Part shown: piece after piece, positions 48,601-60,070 of the stretch
Layout: every line of letters begins with the position of its first letter
Numbering within the stretch: position 1 is the stretch's first letter
Assembly: GCA_019022495.1 (NCBI GenBank)
Contig: JAFEKR010000039.1
Span: forward strand, 248,001-312,000
DNA from: Epichloe hybrida
Taxonomy: Eukaryota; Ascomycota; Sordariomycetes; Hypocreales; Clavicipitaceae
Direction: 5' to 3'
DNA: 64,000 nt
Made by a program: the position numbers and the translations under genes
The notes under the pieces: model-generated
Told to the model about the DNA's origin: nothing
Seen by the model: the letters and a program-made list of their open reading frames with translations, nothing else
Databases searched by the model: none

Positions 48601-51402
48601 CTTGATTCTGGCTATCTACCTGATTTGGGGAAATGTCAATGAGCTGGGTGTCGTCCCGACTGTTATTTGTCTCTCCGGCAAATTGACTTGTGAATGAGGA
48701 TACCGCAGAGGTTTCAATTTCATTCATACTTCTGCCTGCACTTCTCAATGGCGGGATGTCTCCAGCAGCACTTGTTTCCGAGCGCAAACGATCTTGTAGG
48801 ATCGAGCCTTGCCTCTGTGGTTTAATGGCTCGAGAAGAAAGTAATCCTTGATCGATCTTGGGGTGCGAAGACTTAACTGGCTCGTTGATTACGGCCGTAC
48901 TTCTCCTCCACGACTTGACAAACCCAATTGAGGGAGACAAGGGATTCTTTGGGTTCGCTCTCTCAGTCGCTGAATTCTGATCGAGGGAAAGAGGGTTGTG
49001 TATAGATTTCTGCTCGGCTTTCTGATAACGAAGTTTGGTTTCAGGTATAGCAACTGCCCTTTCTTGGCTTTTGCGGTTCAGGTCTGAGCATTTTGTTCGC
49101 GGACTTTTATCAGCGATTTCTGCGTTCACAGAGTCTTGCGCTCGGCGGCTGAACAATGCCGGAAATTTGCCTCGTGGACCCGATTCTTGGATCATGGAAG
49201 CAAATTCAGGATTGCATGACGTTCGTGACTTTTCAAGGTGATACTTTAGGCCAAGATCATTCTTCCAGCTCCCACCGCATTTTTCGCAGGTCCATGGCCG
49301 AGATGAAGAGACGTCCGCATTGGACGTCGACTGTGGTGGTCTACCACGGCCTCGGCCTCGTCCACGTGCAGAGCCACGACGGCTGATGCAATTGGAACTG
49401 TCCTTGAAACTAGTAGGAGTGTTTGACAGTGACGCTTCGGGGCTGCCTGCTCGCTCGGATGACTGAAATAGGTATGAAGATGGGCTTTTGGCATTCATAA
49501 CGGGCTTATCGGATGACATAATGTTCCGGAGTGCTTTAGCAGAAACTCGTAGTGTGATGAGAAGTTTTATTTTTGCTATTGACTGCGGTTTTGGCAAAAG
49601 CACTTCGGGTTCTGCAGAGTTTAAACGAGACTCGGGCTGCTTCTTGGCTCGTTTTTGTCTTTTTGCTCCAAATTGACCTGTATTTCGTGACTTGGCAAGA
49701 CCACAAATGTCTGATAGTGTAACATCTGTCCCTGAGAATCTTGGTTTGCATGGGCCTGGAGAAAATCCATACATACTGATCGTTGAAGCCTCGAGGTTCT
49801 CCTCCATTTGAGTGAGCGTACCTGTTGGCAAAACCTGTGGCGTGTAGAATCTGTATGAAGCCACTTTTCCTACTCTTATATGTTCGCTTTTTAGCTGAAG
49901 GTGTTTCAATTCCCAAGGTTGTACGTTCGAAGTAGCCATACAGCTAGTAAGGGACGAGATGTAACGGTTGAAGGTTGGGCCCAGGGTCAAGACGTATATT
50001 TCGGGGTTCGTTAAACCGATTGTTCCGAACGATTGAGCAGACTTGGCGATTTTCTGAGGGAGCGGATCATCAATGGACCATGGAGGGCATTCTCCGAGCC
50101 TAGCACCATTGACCTGCGACACATCGATCTGCCATTCAGCATCAGCCCTTTCGGCCATGCCTGACAAGGCAGTCTTCATGGGTTTAGCAGAACGCTTGCC
50201 AGTAGCAAGAAATGCCGACCAGTCTTTTGCGCTTAAGTCCCGATTGAATCGGATGCAATCCTTGTAAACCTTGTTGTCCAGCTTGGCCGCGACGTACTGA
50301 ATAGCACCACAAGAGTTGAGAAATCGACAAATCTTAGATACAATCTTCATTTGCCAGCGCAGACACAGAACGCCTAGCTTGGCCTTCAGATCTTGGAGAC
50401 GAATAACTTGCCATTCTTTTGTGACAGCCATTATTGTAGTAGCCAGGGCGTGAAAGTCCATTGAGTCTCCTGTCCAGCGCGTGTGCCAGGGAACTTGATC
50501 GAGGCTGGCCGTTAAAGTTTGAGAAGACATGTTCATTTCTGCCTCAGACTCCAAAGTCGGATTGTCGCTTTCCTTGGGGAATGGAGGCGCAAAAGTTTTA
50601 AGCCATAGCTTACTCGTCTTGGTGCCTCTAACGAGAGTTGTTCGTTTAACGATATAGCTTTTCTTCAGTAACGAGTCGGTCCGCTTCGGTACCGATCGCT
50701 TGTCTTGTCCCACCAGACGCCCAAGATCACCTTGCAAGATTCCCTGTGATTTGGTAGATGCTATCCCTAGAAGCAAAACCCATTCCAAGCGTGGTACTCT
50801 CTTGTAATTCACAGAGTGACCTGTGATCATTTCCCACATGGTATTCCCCGAAACGAACACATGAACAGCAGAAGACAATGCTAAGTCTGGATTGTCTGAA
50901 GCTGACTCGAAATCAACCTGGCGTGATGATATGACTCTTTCCCCCTTGGAAGGCATGGGTACATGTGCCCGTATGCTGCTTGACTGCTGCAACTTCTGAA
51001 GAGGAAGTTCATTGTACTTTCTCCCGGGGCCAACTGAGACGTCATTCCGCACAACTAGCCAATTCCAGATAGTAGCGGCAGCCTGGTCTGAAAGTGGCTC
51101 GCCAGCATTTCGACTGCGCATGCCCGAAACCCCGGAAGAGCCTTTGATTTCATTGACGATCTCTTCGACAGGGCAGCCTTTTCAAATAGTCGTTAGTAAT
51201 ATGATTGACAGGTACAGTGGTGACTTGAAGATTGGCCGAGGACCCATCTCGATGACATGTAGAGCGTGAGTTGCATGAACATTAAATTTGTAAGACGATC
51301 GTCAATTGTAACTCATAATTCAAGCTATTTCTCACCTTGTTCACCGGCACAGGAAATCAGCATCAAAAGATGTGAGATTAGTCCCTCAAGCTCCCAAGCC
51401 AT
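45638..51402 (-). CDS. TFC3: TFIIIC largest subunit, B-block binding (Tfc3)
   Basis: Subunit of TFIIIC that contacts the B block of tRNA genes and recruits TFIIIB and RNA polymerase III. Exon 1 (51402-51336, MAWELEGLISHLLMLISCAGEQ) and a very long exon 2 (51177-45638) give 1868 aa, the usual size for fungal Tfc3. The 158-base intron 51178-51335 restores a conserved opening (GCPVEEIVNEIKGSSG). The B-block-binding winged helix is at about residues 145-215 (RLEWVLLLGIASTKSQGI, then a SVPKRTDSLLKKSYI block). A basic RGRGRGRGRPPQ stretch lies just before a single C2H2 finger (CEKCGGSWKNDLGLKYHLE) near residues 645-680. The C-terminal half carries acidic and extended winged-helix-like regions. Small in-frame introns inside the giant exon cannot be excluded. 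Confidence 0.92.
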
Positions 51403-51888
51403 GATAATTGTGTTGTTTGTATTCTCATATTGCACCAGAAGCTGTTTGGTTGGGTTAAAAAAACCCGATCTCGATATTGATATTCTTGTTGTCAGGAGTT
51501 GAACATGCGACTTCCGAGGATGCGACAGAAAATGCAAATGTTTTCTCTTCTTGTCGGGCTGTGGGAAGTGTGAGACAGTCCTGGCAGCGGTGAGACGCCC
51601 AATTAGGCCTAGTGTGGGCGTGGGACTGGGGAAATGTCGGATGATTCTGACGTATTTGATTGGCTTGGAAGAAGTTCCTAGCCAAGGTACCAATTGTTAG
51701 ACTTCTTGCAATTGAACAAGGTTGATACAGTGGTGAAAGACTTTAACATTAGGTACATAGGGGTCACTAGGTACTTGTGGTAGTGACATTAGTGTAAGGT
51801 TACTTTGCTACTGCGCATTTGAGAATTCGTTGCCGCGTGTTTACGTACACATATTTAACCATGCATAGTACCTATCGCGCATTTTGCT
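51403..51888. other. Promoter of TFC3 and 3' flank of the next gene
   Basis: About 490 bases between two minus-strand genes. Frames here (for example 51325-51693, minus) are extensions of TFC3 exon 1 into its leader. No repeat seen. Confidence 0.5.
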
Positions 51889-52859
51889 CTATAGTTTCCA
51901 TCTCTGGGCATCGAGTTTCGCTTGCTCATGCTCTCTGATCTTTCTGTAGGCTTCAACTACGTCATCTCTCGTTATTTGTAGTTCTTCACGTCGCCTTAAA
52001 CTTCCAGCAGCCTTCGGAATATTGTGAACATCGACAATTGCTCCGTCCACTTGTAGTTGATTTCGTGATTTCTTGTGAAGAAGTTCCGGGGGCGCCTGGG
52101 CAACATCGTGTAGTCCAATTTTGGCCTCGCCTCTCTTACGAATCAATTCCCGCCAGGGATCATCCGCTTGTACTTTGCCCCGTTTGCGAGACTTCTTGCT
52201 TCCATTTGACTCATCTGTGCCCTCAAAATTACCTTCGGGCAACACGCCAGAGACATCATTATCCATTTCATGTTCCTCTGCAAGCTCACGTTGTTCTTCT
52301 CTTTGTTCCTGAATCTTTCGCTCCTCGGCTCTCCACTGGTCGTAGAGCTTATGCATCTTCTTTTCCTTTCGCGTGCGATGGACCTTGAGTCCAAGAGAAT
52401 CTTTTCCGTCCTTCGTTTTTGTCTTTGCTGAAAGACCTGAGATTGGCAACGCGGCATCTACACGGGCTGAGAAGGACCGCATGTCTTCGCCCGGCTTTAT
52501 GCAAGGTGTTTCCACTCGGTCTTCTTGTGTACGCTTCCTACTATTATTGATTCCCCCATTGTCGAGTCCAGAGGGTGGCTTCTTGCCTTGCGCAAATGCC
52601 ATTAGCCTTCGAAACGCACGAGGCGCATCATTGTTGTTCTTATGGTCCTTCCGTTGTTTCTTTTTGTTTGGCTGCTCAGTTGCTTGCTTGCCATTCCGTT
52701 TACTGGATGCCACCGGAAGTGGGAGCGCTCTCTGTGACGGAGGAAGGTCGAAGCTGAACCTTCTGTTAGTGGTTCCCCATCGAGGGTCTCTTGATCAACA
52801 ACTGCAAGTACAACTTACACGTCTTCCTCGCCTCGCTTTCTCTTGTGCTTGTGAGGCAT
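51889..52859 (-). CDS. Conserved basic, coiled-coil fungal protein, CCDC137-like
   Basis: Function not established; composition suggests a nuclear or nucleolar protein. Exons 52859-52819 and 52753-51889 (65-base intron) give 301 aa. It begins MPHKHKRKRGEEDVFDLPPS, a start pattern I recall from a widely conserved but poorly named fungal family. Then come a lysine-rich stretch (NKKKQRKDHKNNN), APRAFRRLMAFAQGKKPPSG, a central ARVDAALPISGL block, GLKVHRTRKEKKMHKLYDQW and a charged coiled coil rich in Glu/Gln. The C-terminal part has a PWRELIRKRGEAKIGLHDVA block and ends in another charged helix. Some fungal annotations call such proteins urease accessory proteins, but I see no urease-related motif here. 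Confidence 0.8.
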
Positions 52860-55070
52860 TGTGGATTCTGGTCAGGCAGCGATTTGTGCTAGTCCGGACG
52901 TGAGTTTTTCCAGCATCAGTCTCGTATCAATAATTTTCAAGGATGTCAACGAAAATGTGCAAGTGAGAAGCAGTATTGTTGTATGTAGTAAGGTGTGCAA
53001 TCAGAGTGTTATCGCTCACCTTTTTTTTTTCCCCACGGCTGACTTTGATCCCAGAGCTTGACCTGTCTCCCTCCACCAGACAATTTGCCTAAATTGACCC
53101 ACTTCCCACACCCACGCGCAGCTGCCCTGCTAATATGTAGCGTGGCACGAGCATCGGCAGGTATGCTTGATATCTCTTCACTAGTAAGACGTACTAAGAA
53201 CTTGACACTTGTCCTGTTAGCATAAAATTACGGAGTACAGTAATAGTATAACCCTGAATGATTTTACGTACATACACGACGACAAGCCCGACGTGGGGTA
53301 GCCACTAATAGATCTGAGTGGTTATAAAGAGTAAAGATGTTAGGAATCTTATGGGGGTATACCGCTAAGAAGAGGTACCATACAGCTCTCGTAAACTATA
53401 GGTAAAAAGAAGTACCTTGTACTCTACTTAGCGCCACACTAAATCGTGTAGTTGTGTAAAATCAAACAGGGATTAGAGCGTATAGTAAATTGACTCTATG
53501 CCCTAGAGTACGGGTGTCACGACTTGGGTCGGGTATGAACCGTATGATGATGAACAGAGTGAGGGCTAGATTCAAAGGTCGCAGCTAAGAGAAGCTAGCT
53601 AGGCGACGGCATCCATCCTCTCTGCCTCCATGCTCCTGACAGCGCCTGACAACGGGGATAAACTACGCAACTATAGCCAATTGAACACTTATCTACTTAG
53701 GTGAGTACCTATGTGCATCGGAAAAGTATGAGGTACATCTAAAGCAGCTTTTTACTGAACAATAAACACCAAGGCATCTCTATCTCCTTACGTAAGGTGG
53801 ACAACGGCTAAGGAGATAGCGTCGACGTTCCCAAGATTTAAACCATTTCCCTCCTTGTGGTAGCATTGTCACATGCCCGAACCCAGAAGACGACGATAAA
53901 CCGTCAGGCAATTATCTACCCCAACATTGAGTCATTTCCAGAGTGAAAACAAATTGATAAGGGTATCGCCTCAGGCAATCGAGCCTCAAAAAATTGCTGG
54001 ATGTGCCCATACTAATAAAGAGTTGGCTGGTCAAAAAGAGGATTGTGGCAACAACGCTGAACAAGGGAGCTCGTTATGGCATTGGTTATAATAAGCAGGC
54101 TCGGTGTTGCACGGATATTCAGGGGAATAAGAGCACCTTTTCTGGTGGCGTAACTGGCCTTGACAAACAGAACCATTGATCAACATCATCAAATCCCCTT
54201 CATCAGGGCCCCTACCCGTTCAAGGTAGAACTAACGTTGACCTCCTTAGTGACTCTTTAATTACCGACTTACTCATACACCTCCTTCAGTTACGTCCTCG
54301 CGAAGTACCTAGCTATTTATCAGGTACACCTAAAGCCTCTGAAAGGCATTCAATGCCAAAATACTTGACTATTCAGACAGCATGATGAAAGTACAGTACT
54401 GCACTTATACTGTACAAAGCTTTAAAATAATATGCCAAGTAACTGAATTTCGAAGCTTGCCGTGCTGTGCAATACAACAAGTAGTTTTGCGATGCTACCA
54501 GACCTTCCCTGTCAGTAACAGCTCCGCATCGTGGGTGCGTGGGATTCCGCCCGCCCTGCTGATAGGACCCGCGAAACCGTGTGGCAGACTATGTACTAGT
54601 ATGTGTAAAAAAAGATCAATCGATCGAACAATATCAAGATTCACTGCCGCAACAGCATTTCCGTCATCGAACAATCATTGTGTGGTGCATACCAGGTTGA
54701 GTGGCGGCGCAGACAATACTAAAGGAAACAATCAAGTATTTCCAAGCCTAGACCAGTCGCCACGCAAGCATCCCGAATAAGTCACCGAAGTGGCCAATCC
54801 CATGTGATATTTGGATCATGTGAGATTGGAACAAACAAAGTGAATACTCGTCTTGAACCGAATCCACTCGGCAGACAACACACTACTGAAGCTCAATGAC
54901 GATAGCCTCGACGGAATAACGATGAACAATATCAAGCATGTGTAGTACTCATCAAGCCATGTGCATTGAACCGAAGCACTGGATACTGATTTAACTATGA
55001 GCCAAGAAGAACGATACGGCTCGAGACTCAGAGCCTTCAAATATATAAGTCAGAGTAGCCTCCCCGTCGA
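52860..55070. other. Intergenic region with an LTR relative, no gene recognised
   Basis: Long stretch between the CCDC137-like gene and the small CaaX gene. Bases 53190-53500 are AT-richer. A 127-bp LTR-like sequence lies at 53515-53641. The frames at 53994-54780 show no motif. The right part should include the upstream region of the small gene. Confidence 0.5.
53515..53641 (-). repeat. Diverged, shortened LTR related to the 267-bp family
   Basis: Starts TGTCACGACT and ends CTCCATGCTCCTGACA, against TGTCACGACTGTG and CTCCGTGCTCCTAACA in the solo LTR at 13979. The inner block around GAGTGAGGGCTA also aligns. About 140 bases are missing and RIP damage is absent. No target duplication was found. 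Confidence 0.7.
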
Positions 55071-55158
55071 TATAAAAAATCCATCATTAGAAAATCAAAC
55101 TTGAATCACCCAATACGACCATCACTCGAATCACTCACACCCACCTGTCAAAGTCAAT
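55042..55158 (+). promoter_or_regulatory. TATA boxes and leader of the small CaaX gene
   Basis: TATATAAG at 55042-55049 and TATAAAAA at 55071-55078 lie 117 and 88 bases before the ATG. The sequence from 55079 to the start is CA/CT-rich and contains no ATG, as in leaders of strongly expressed fungal genes. The start context has A at -3. Confidence 0.5.
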
Positions 55159-55260
55159 ATGCCTTCCACCACAAACAACATCCAGGCGACCCAAGTCACC
55201 ACCGCTTCCTCCGAGGAAAATACTCACACTGCGGCCTATGTTGGTTGCACCGTCATGTAA
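55159..55260 (+). CDS. Candidate a-factor-like farnesylated pheromone precursor
   Basis: A 33-codon single-exon gene starting MPSTTNNI and ending HTAAYVGCTVM. The last four residues CTVM form a CaaX box; a terminal Met favours farnesylation. Known ascomycete lipopeptide pheromone precursors, such as Neurospora MFA-1, are also 20-40 residues, begin MPST, are Ser/Thr/Asn-rich and end in an aromatic residue close to CxxM. If right, the mature product would be a short C-terminal farnesylated, carboxymethylated peptide secreted by a Ste6-type ABC transporter and sensed by the Ste3-type receptor. Codon use is biased to C-ending codons (ACC, TCC, GTC, GCC), unlike random intergenic sequence. It was not in the automatic frame list because it is too short. 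A Ggamma subunit is excluded by length. No homology search was possible. Confidence 0.6.
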   Translation: MPSTTNNIQATQVTTASSEENTHTAAYVGCTVM

Positions 55261-55914
55261 ATGACCTTTACGCCACCGAGGCCGTCTTCAGAGTTGTCCC
55301 AGTACACCATGGCAACCGAAGCCCTCACAACCTCTCCCTTCATAAATTGCCGGTTATTCATTATGGATATCAAGGTATATGGAGGGAGACTGTATCTTTA
55401 AATGAACCTCGCAACAACATCGGACACTTGTCCTTTGCTCTCGACAGCGACACCACTATTGTCGTCAGTCGGATGATGAATATGAATTTTTTTGGTTAAC
55501 GATACCGATGGATTGGAAATTGATTGATCATGGGAAGGCCTCTCAGTCAAGGAGTTATTTGCAACGTTAAATATTTTACATATTGTTCCCACGAGAGCGC
55601 ATTTTCTGAATACCCTTGGTCACGCACGAAGTAGATATTAGCTAGCAGAAATATGAACTTATACTTGATAAGCTCTGGGAAATGTACCCAAAAGAGAAAG
55701 AAAAAACCCTCATTTAGCTGTGATCAAACGTACATCAAGTCATAACAAACCGCCACGCCATCCCGAAACTTAAAATTGTCCAGCAACATTATCTACGTCG
55801 CTTCCAACATCGGTAGACAAGTGCACTTTTCCCTCAATATTGGAGGGGCGTACGTGCTGCTCACTTCAAGGGACGCAGTGAAAAGATACATCAAGTCATC
55901 ACTTGATTATCATC
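55261..55914. other. Intergenic, 3' flank of the small CaaX gene
   Basis: Includes a TACATCAAGTCAT repeat (about 55731-55743 and 55888-55900). The frame 55101-55499 overlaps the small gene in another phase and has no motif. No other gene seen. Confidence 0.5.
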
Positions 55915-57207
55915 TTATGAAGAAGTCCGACGTCCTTCTACTTTTTGTTTACGAATCTCGGTGCTACTTATTTTGCCTGCGAAGTTGTTGGCAGCCTTTT
56001 CGTTCTCAACCCCGTTGTCAGTATCAAAACTGACATCCAGTACGTCGATTTCGTATACTTTCAACTCAGACCAGCCTTGGCTTCGTCGCTTCTCGTTGAC
56101 CACTGCTCCACCACTTCTGGTTTCTCCAGATACGACCAAGGCTTCAATTGCCTCTTCTTTCACAGTCGGGCCGTAGACATCATGAAAGTCTACACAACGC
56201 ACGAGGATAGAGCCATCTCGGTATCGTGCGTGTAGTTCCTTGGTCTCGGCTTGGACGGCTTTGATGTGCGTGGCTGCTGTAGTGGAAGTAGAGAGGAGGG
56301 TAGAGAGAAAATTGACCACAGAGCGGGCACGAATATCCCACGACTGCAATTTCTCTGCATACTTTTTCTTGAGGAGTAGTTCGTCACTAGAGATGCCGAT
56401 GACCAACTCGCATTGGTGACCTGTCTTCGCGCGAGTATCTTTAACATTCAATAGGAGAACAGCTGCATGGAGGAATAACTTGTGACCAGGATGCAAGTGG
56501 TCAAACGTACCACCCAAGCAAACCGTAGAGTAGCCTTCACAAGCATCGCTCATAGACTTTTCAATAGCTTGATTGGCAACTAGAGCAGGCGCTGGGTTTG
56601 ATAAGCTGAGACCTCCCTCAACAGCCACAAGCTGTTTGTGCTGCAGCTTTTGACTTCCCTCCGAGTATTTTAAGAAAGAGGCCAGAAGCTCGTAGCCTTG
56701 TTCACTGCTGGGGTGGAATATTTGTCTCCACGGGTGAACAGTAGAGGCAAAGGTAGCCAAGTCCAGGATTGTGCTACTGTTCGGTTCGTATACGCCCCTG
56801 GAGTTTGGCTTGTACAACCCTTCAGAAGCTCGACTATGGTCGATAAGCACAACACGTGTATCAACAGCGCCTGGGTCGTCGGCGTCAAGATCGCTGGCGA
56901 TTGATCTTTTTGCACATATGGAAGCAACTAAAGAATATATCTCTGCCAATATGGACTGTGATCTCCGCCAATACACTAGTCGTATGTTGTCTCTTTCGGG
57001 TGTCAGAACTGGAGATGCAACGGCGACGACAAGAATTGGCCCAACGCCGCCTGCAGTGCTGGATCCATGTTCATTGCTCAATCGTGATATTATGGAGTCA
57101 AGTGGTTCATAATATGCCGCTCGAACCGTCACCGCTGTGACGGGTTCTGGGGGAGAGGGGAGAAGTAGTAATGACGGTGCGTCTGTCAAGTCTGGTAATG
57201 GCGGCAT
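55915..57207 (-). CDS. CAB4: Pantetheine-phosphate adenylyltransferase (CoA biosynthesis)
   Basis: Joins 4'-phosphopantetheine and ATP to give dephospho-CoA, the fourth step of CoA synthesis. A single exon gives 430 aa from the ATG at 57207 (MPPLPDLTDAPSLLLLPSPP), which matches the leucine-rich start usual in filamentous fungi. The same frame stays open upstream to 57540, but those residues look like leader. The N-terminal half is fungal-specific. The nucleotidyltransferase domain begins near residue 228 with VCLGGTFDHLHPGHKLFLHA (the HxGH motif) and continues through LVIGISSDELLLKKKYAEKL. Near the C terminus is the family's ISSTEIRKQK. It faces EBP2 head to head across 378 bases. Confidence 0.9.
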   Translation of the reverse strand: MPPLPDLTDAPSLLLLPSPPEPVTAVTVRAAYYEPLDSIISRLSNEHGSSTAGGVGPILVVAVASPVLTPERDNIRLVYWRRSQSILAEIYSLVASICAKRSIASDLDADDPGAVDTRVVLIDHSRASEGLYKPNSRGVYEPNSSTILDLATFASTVHPWRQIFHPSSEQGYELLASFLKYSEGSQKLQHKQLVAVEGGLSLSNPAPALVANQAIEKSMSDACEGYSTVCLGGTFDHLHPGHKLFLHAAVLLLNVKDTRAKTGHQCELVIGISSDELLLKKKYAEKLQSWDIRARSVVNFLSTLLSTSTTAATHIKAVQAETKELHARYRDGSILVRCVDFHDVYGPTVKEEAIEALVVSGETRSGGAVVNEKRRSQGWSELKVYEIDVLDVSFDTDNGVENEKAANNFAGKISSTEIRKQKVEGRRTSS

Positions 57208-57585
57208 GGCGGGGAACTCGCTGTAATGATGACTAGGTCGTGGTGGGCGATTGTATCCAGTGACGGCGATCATGCGACGATGCAGTGCGGACACTTTCCC
57301 CGAAATCTCACGGTTAGGAAGTATGTTCAGAATTTGATTTGCTGGACATGCTAAACCATCTGAAATGGCGCTTTCACACACGGTCTTTGAGAGATCAATG
57401 CAAGGGGCTTGGAGATGATGAGATGTCAGGTGGGTCAGAGGAAAGGCGGTGGCGTGCATGCAGCGGCAGAATTTTGTACATAACTTTTCTGGAAGGACGA
57501 ATATTTTGGGTTTGAAGATCCAGAGTGCCTGCCAGTACACTTTCTCCCACCATTAGATTTCCCCGCCGCCAAACCGAAAACAAAA
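57208..57585. promoter_or_regulatory. Bidirectional promoter region, CAB4 / EBP2
   Basis: A 378-base gap between two divergent starts, so both core promoters must lie here. The minus-strand frame is open throughout, so a longer CAB4 N terminus remains possible. No TATA consensus stands out. Confidence 0.55.
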
Positions 57586-58979
57586 ATGGTCACGAAGAGT
57601 CGCCTGCGCATGGCTTTAGCCGCTGAGAAAGGAATTGATTACAAAAAATTAAAGCAACAGAAAAAACACAAAGAACATCTGAAGCGAAAGAATTCTACAT
57701 CACAACTTGGCGGGGCACCATTGCATGTTGATAAGAACGACGAAAATGAAGACAAGAGTCAGAATGGGTCGAACGACGACTTAGAAGAAGAGGCGAAAAA
57801 TGACGACGAAGTCGAAGATGAGCGGGTGAGCAGTCAGCTTTTCTATAGGAACGTGTGTATCTGAAATGCAGACGCTGATAAAACTTGCAGCTGAACTTTT
57901 GCGCTGTCGACGAGACCGACACTTCTGATTCAGAAATCGAAATGGAGGAGAAGATCGAGAGACGATCAGCGAAGAACGACAGAAAATTCAACTTGACAAA
58001 ATCTAAACAGGACGAAGAGGAAGAAGAGGACGAAGAAGATATTCCTGTCTCGGATCTTGAAGATCTCGACGACGAGGACAAAGAAGACCTCATACCCCAT
58101 ACCCGACTGACCATTAACAACACCTCTGCTCTTCTAGCGGCGCTCGATCGCATCTCTATTCCCAAAGATCAGCGTACAACTTTCGCATCCCATCAGTCTA
58201 TCTCCTCCTCTGTTAAGACTGCTGAATCTATCCCTGATGTCTCCGACGACCTGCAGCGCGAGCTCGCCTTTTATTCTCAATGTCTTGAGGCTGCCAAGGC
58301 AGGACGTGCGAAACTGCTTGCAGAGGGTGTACCATTCTCACGGCCTAAGGATTACTTCGCCGAAATGATCAAGGAAGATGCCCACATGGAGAAGGTCAAG
58401 GCCAAGCTCATTGAAGAAGCATCTGCCAAGAAGGCTTCTGCAGAAGCACGGAAACTCCGTGACTTGAAGAAATTTGGCAAGCAGGTGCAAGTAGCCAAGC
58501 TTCAAGAGCGACAGAAAGCTAAACGCGAGACTCTTGAAAAAATAAAGAACCTCAAGCGAAGTGAGCACACCTATGACAAGCTTTTGCATTACCCTTCCTC
58601 TTGCAATTTTACTTCAATTTTATGCTCTAATCCTTTGAAATGCTGATTCATTGTTCTCCACTTAGAGCGCCAAGAGTCTGGAGGTGATGTGACCACGAAC
58701 GAAGCAGACATTTTTGATGTCAGTGTCGATAATGAACTCGCTAAGCACTCTCAACGTAGTGGCCCTCCCGGACGAGGCAGCTCCTCGGGTGGCCCAGGCG
58801 CGAAGCGTCAGAAGAAGAACGAGAAGTACGGTTTTGGAGGCAAAAAACGACATGCAAAGTCTGGAGACGCCATAAGCTCAGGAGATCTATCGGGGTTCAA
58901 TACCAAAAGAATGAAGGCTGGTGCCAAGACGAAATCCCGACCAGGCAAGAACAGACGCAAGGCTATGGCATCAAAATAA
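57586..58979 (+). CDS. EBP2: rRNA-processing protein EBP2
   Basis: Nucleolar assembly factor of the 60S ribosomal subunit, needed for 27S pre-rRNA processing. Three exons (57586-57825, 57891-58560 and 58666-58979) give 407 aa. The N terminus is basic (MVTKSRLRMALAAEKGIDYK) and followed by acidic tracts (residues about 60-80 and 105-150). The conserved EBP2 domain starts near residue 190: LQRELAFYSQCLEAAKAGRA, then VPFSRPKDYFAEMIKEDAHM. It then runs through the charged coiled coil and RDLKKFGKQVQVAKLQERQK. The C-terminal end is Gly/Lys/Arg-rich, with KYGFGGKKRHAKSGDA and SRPGKNRRKAMASK, typical of EBP2. Key blocks are all present. Paired head to head with CAB4. Confidence 0.96.
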
Positions 58980-60070
58980 CAGATCTCCCATGTCTCAAAT
59001 TTCTCTGCACATGATCACTCCTAAAATATGATTCTAGTAGGGCATCTTCATCGTATCAATCCTTTGTCAGGCATTTGGTCTTTTAAGGTTGCTACGTGCA
59101 CGGCAAATCAATGGCGCCTGGCGAATCGAGAAGTTTCATTTAAATGAATTGAAGTAATGAATATGTTTCTTGGAAGTGTTCTGATTTGGACCCTCGCATT
59201 CCACACCTTGCACTGTGAACAGTCCAGCCATCTGCCTCCACGTTCGTGTCGTGGAGCGATGAATTGAGTTAGCAGGCAAATTCATCTCACGATATAAAGG
59301 TCTGCGATAGCGCTCTCGGTTGATAAAAGGTAGCAGGCAATGACAGTTCGAAGCTGTATCGTAATATCATTGCGCTATTCATCTATGACTCAAAAGGAAA
59401 AATAGATAAGAGATTCAGAATAGCCCTGCCTCACGCCAGCTATCATATAATACTACTTGTGGCTGCTGCCCTACATCACACGTCTTCCTAAGCGTCATAA
59501 ATACTATCGGCGCTGGACTGCCCCCCTCTACTGGCCTTCTCATACCTTCAGATCTGTTCAGGTCATTAAAAACTCCCTTCGTTCAGATAGACACAACCTT
59601 TCGTTCAAAACGGCCCAGGTTGCTTAACAATCGTCATTGAGAGCTTGCTTGTGCTATTATTGGATGTAGGGAAGGTGCTCGCCCCTCAAGCTAGGTTGCT
59701 GGGAAGGGATCGGCTGCGTTTCGTTGGCGTTGGTCTTATGCTCATATAATTTGATGTGGTTCTTTCAGCTCATCGTGCCAGCAGCAACTAGCAAGGAGAT
59801 GGAAGTCGCCGTTGGAAGAACCCCCGTAATAAAATCGGGAATGATAAAACCTAGGGATTGCAAAAAATATAAACAATGGAAGGCAGTATGCACTGATGCT
59901 AAAATGTTATGACTTCGCCCAGGACGCCGTTGAAACCCGTGGTATCGAGATGAATGCCTTGCGCGATCGAACGCTTGCTATGCAGTTGCAACCTTTTCGC
60001 ACAACGTTGAAAAGAAATCAAAGAAATCGCTGTGGCGACGTCATTGAGACACGCTTGAGTTTATCGCCAT
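58980..60070. other. Convergent 3' intergenic region (EBP2 / MUB1)
   Basis: About 1.1 kb between two convergent genes. No RNA gene, repeat or protein motif recognised; expected to contain both 3' UTRs. Confidence 0.5.

Noticed and set aside
52373..52903. 176-codon plus-strand frame
   Set aside because: Antisense shadow of the CCDC137-like gene; Arg/Leu/Phe-rich from mirrored Lys/Glu codons.
55101..55499. 132-codon frame overlapping the small CaaX gene
   Set aside because: Begins at a non-ATG codon, His-rich, no motif; the shorter frame in another phase fits better.
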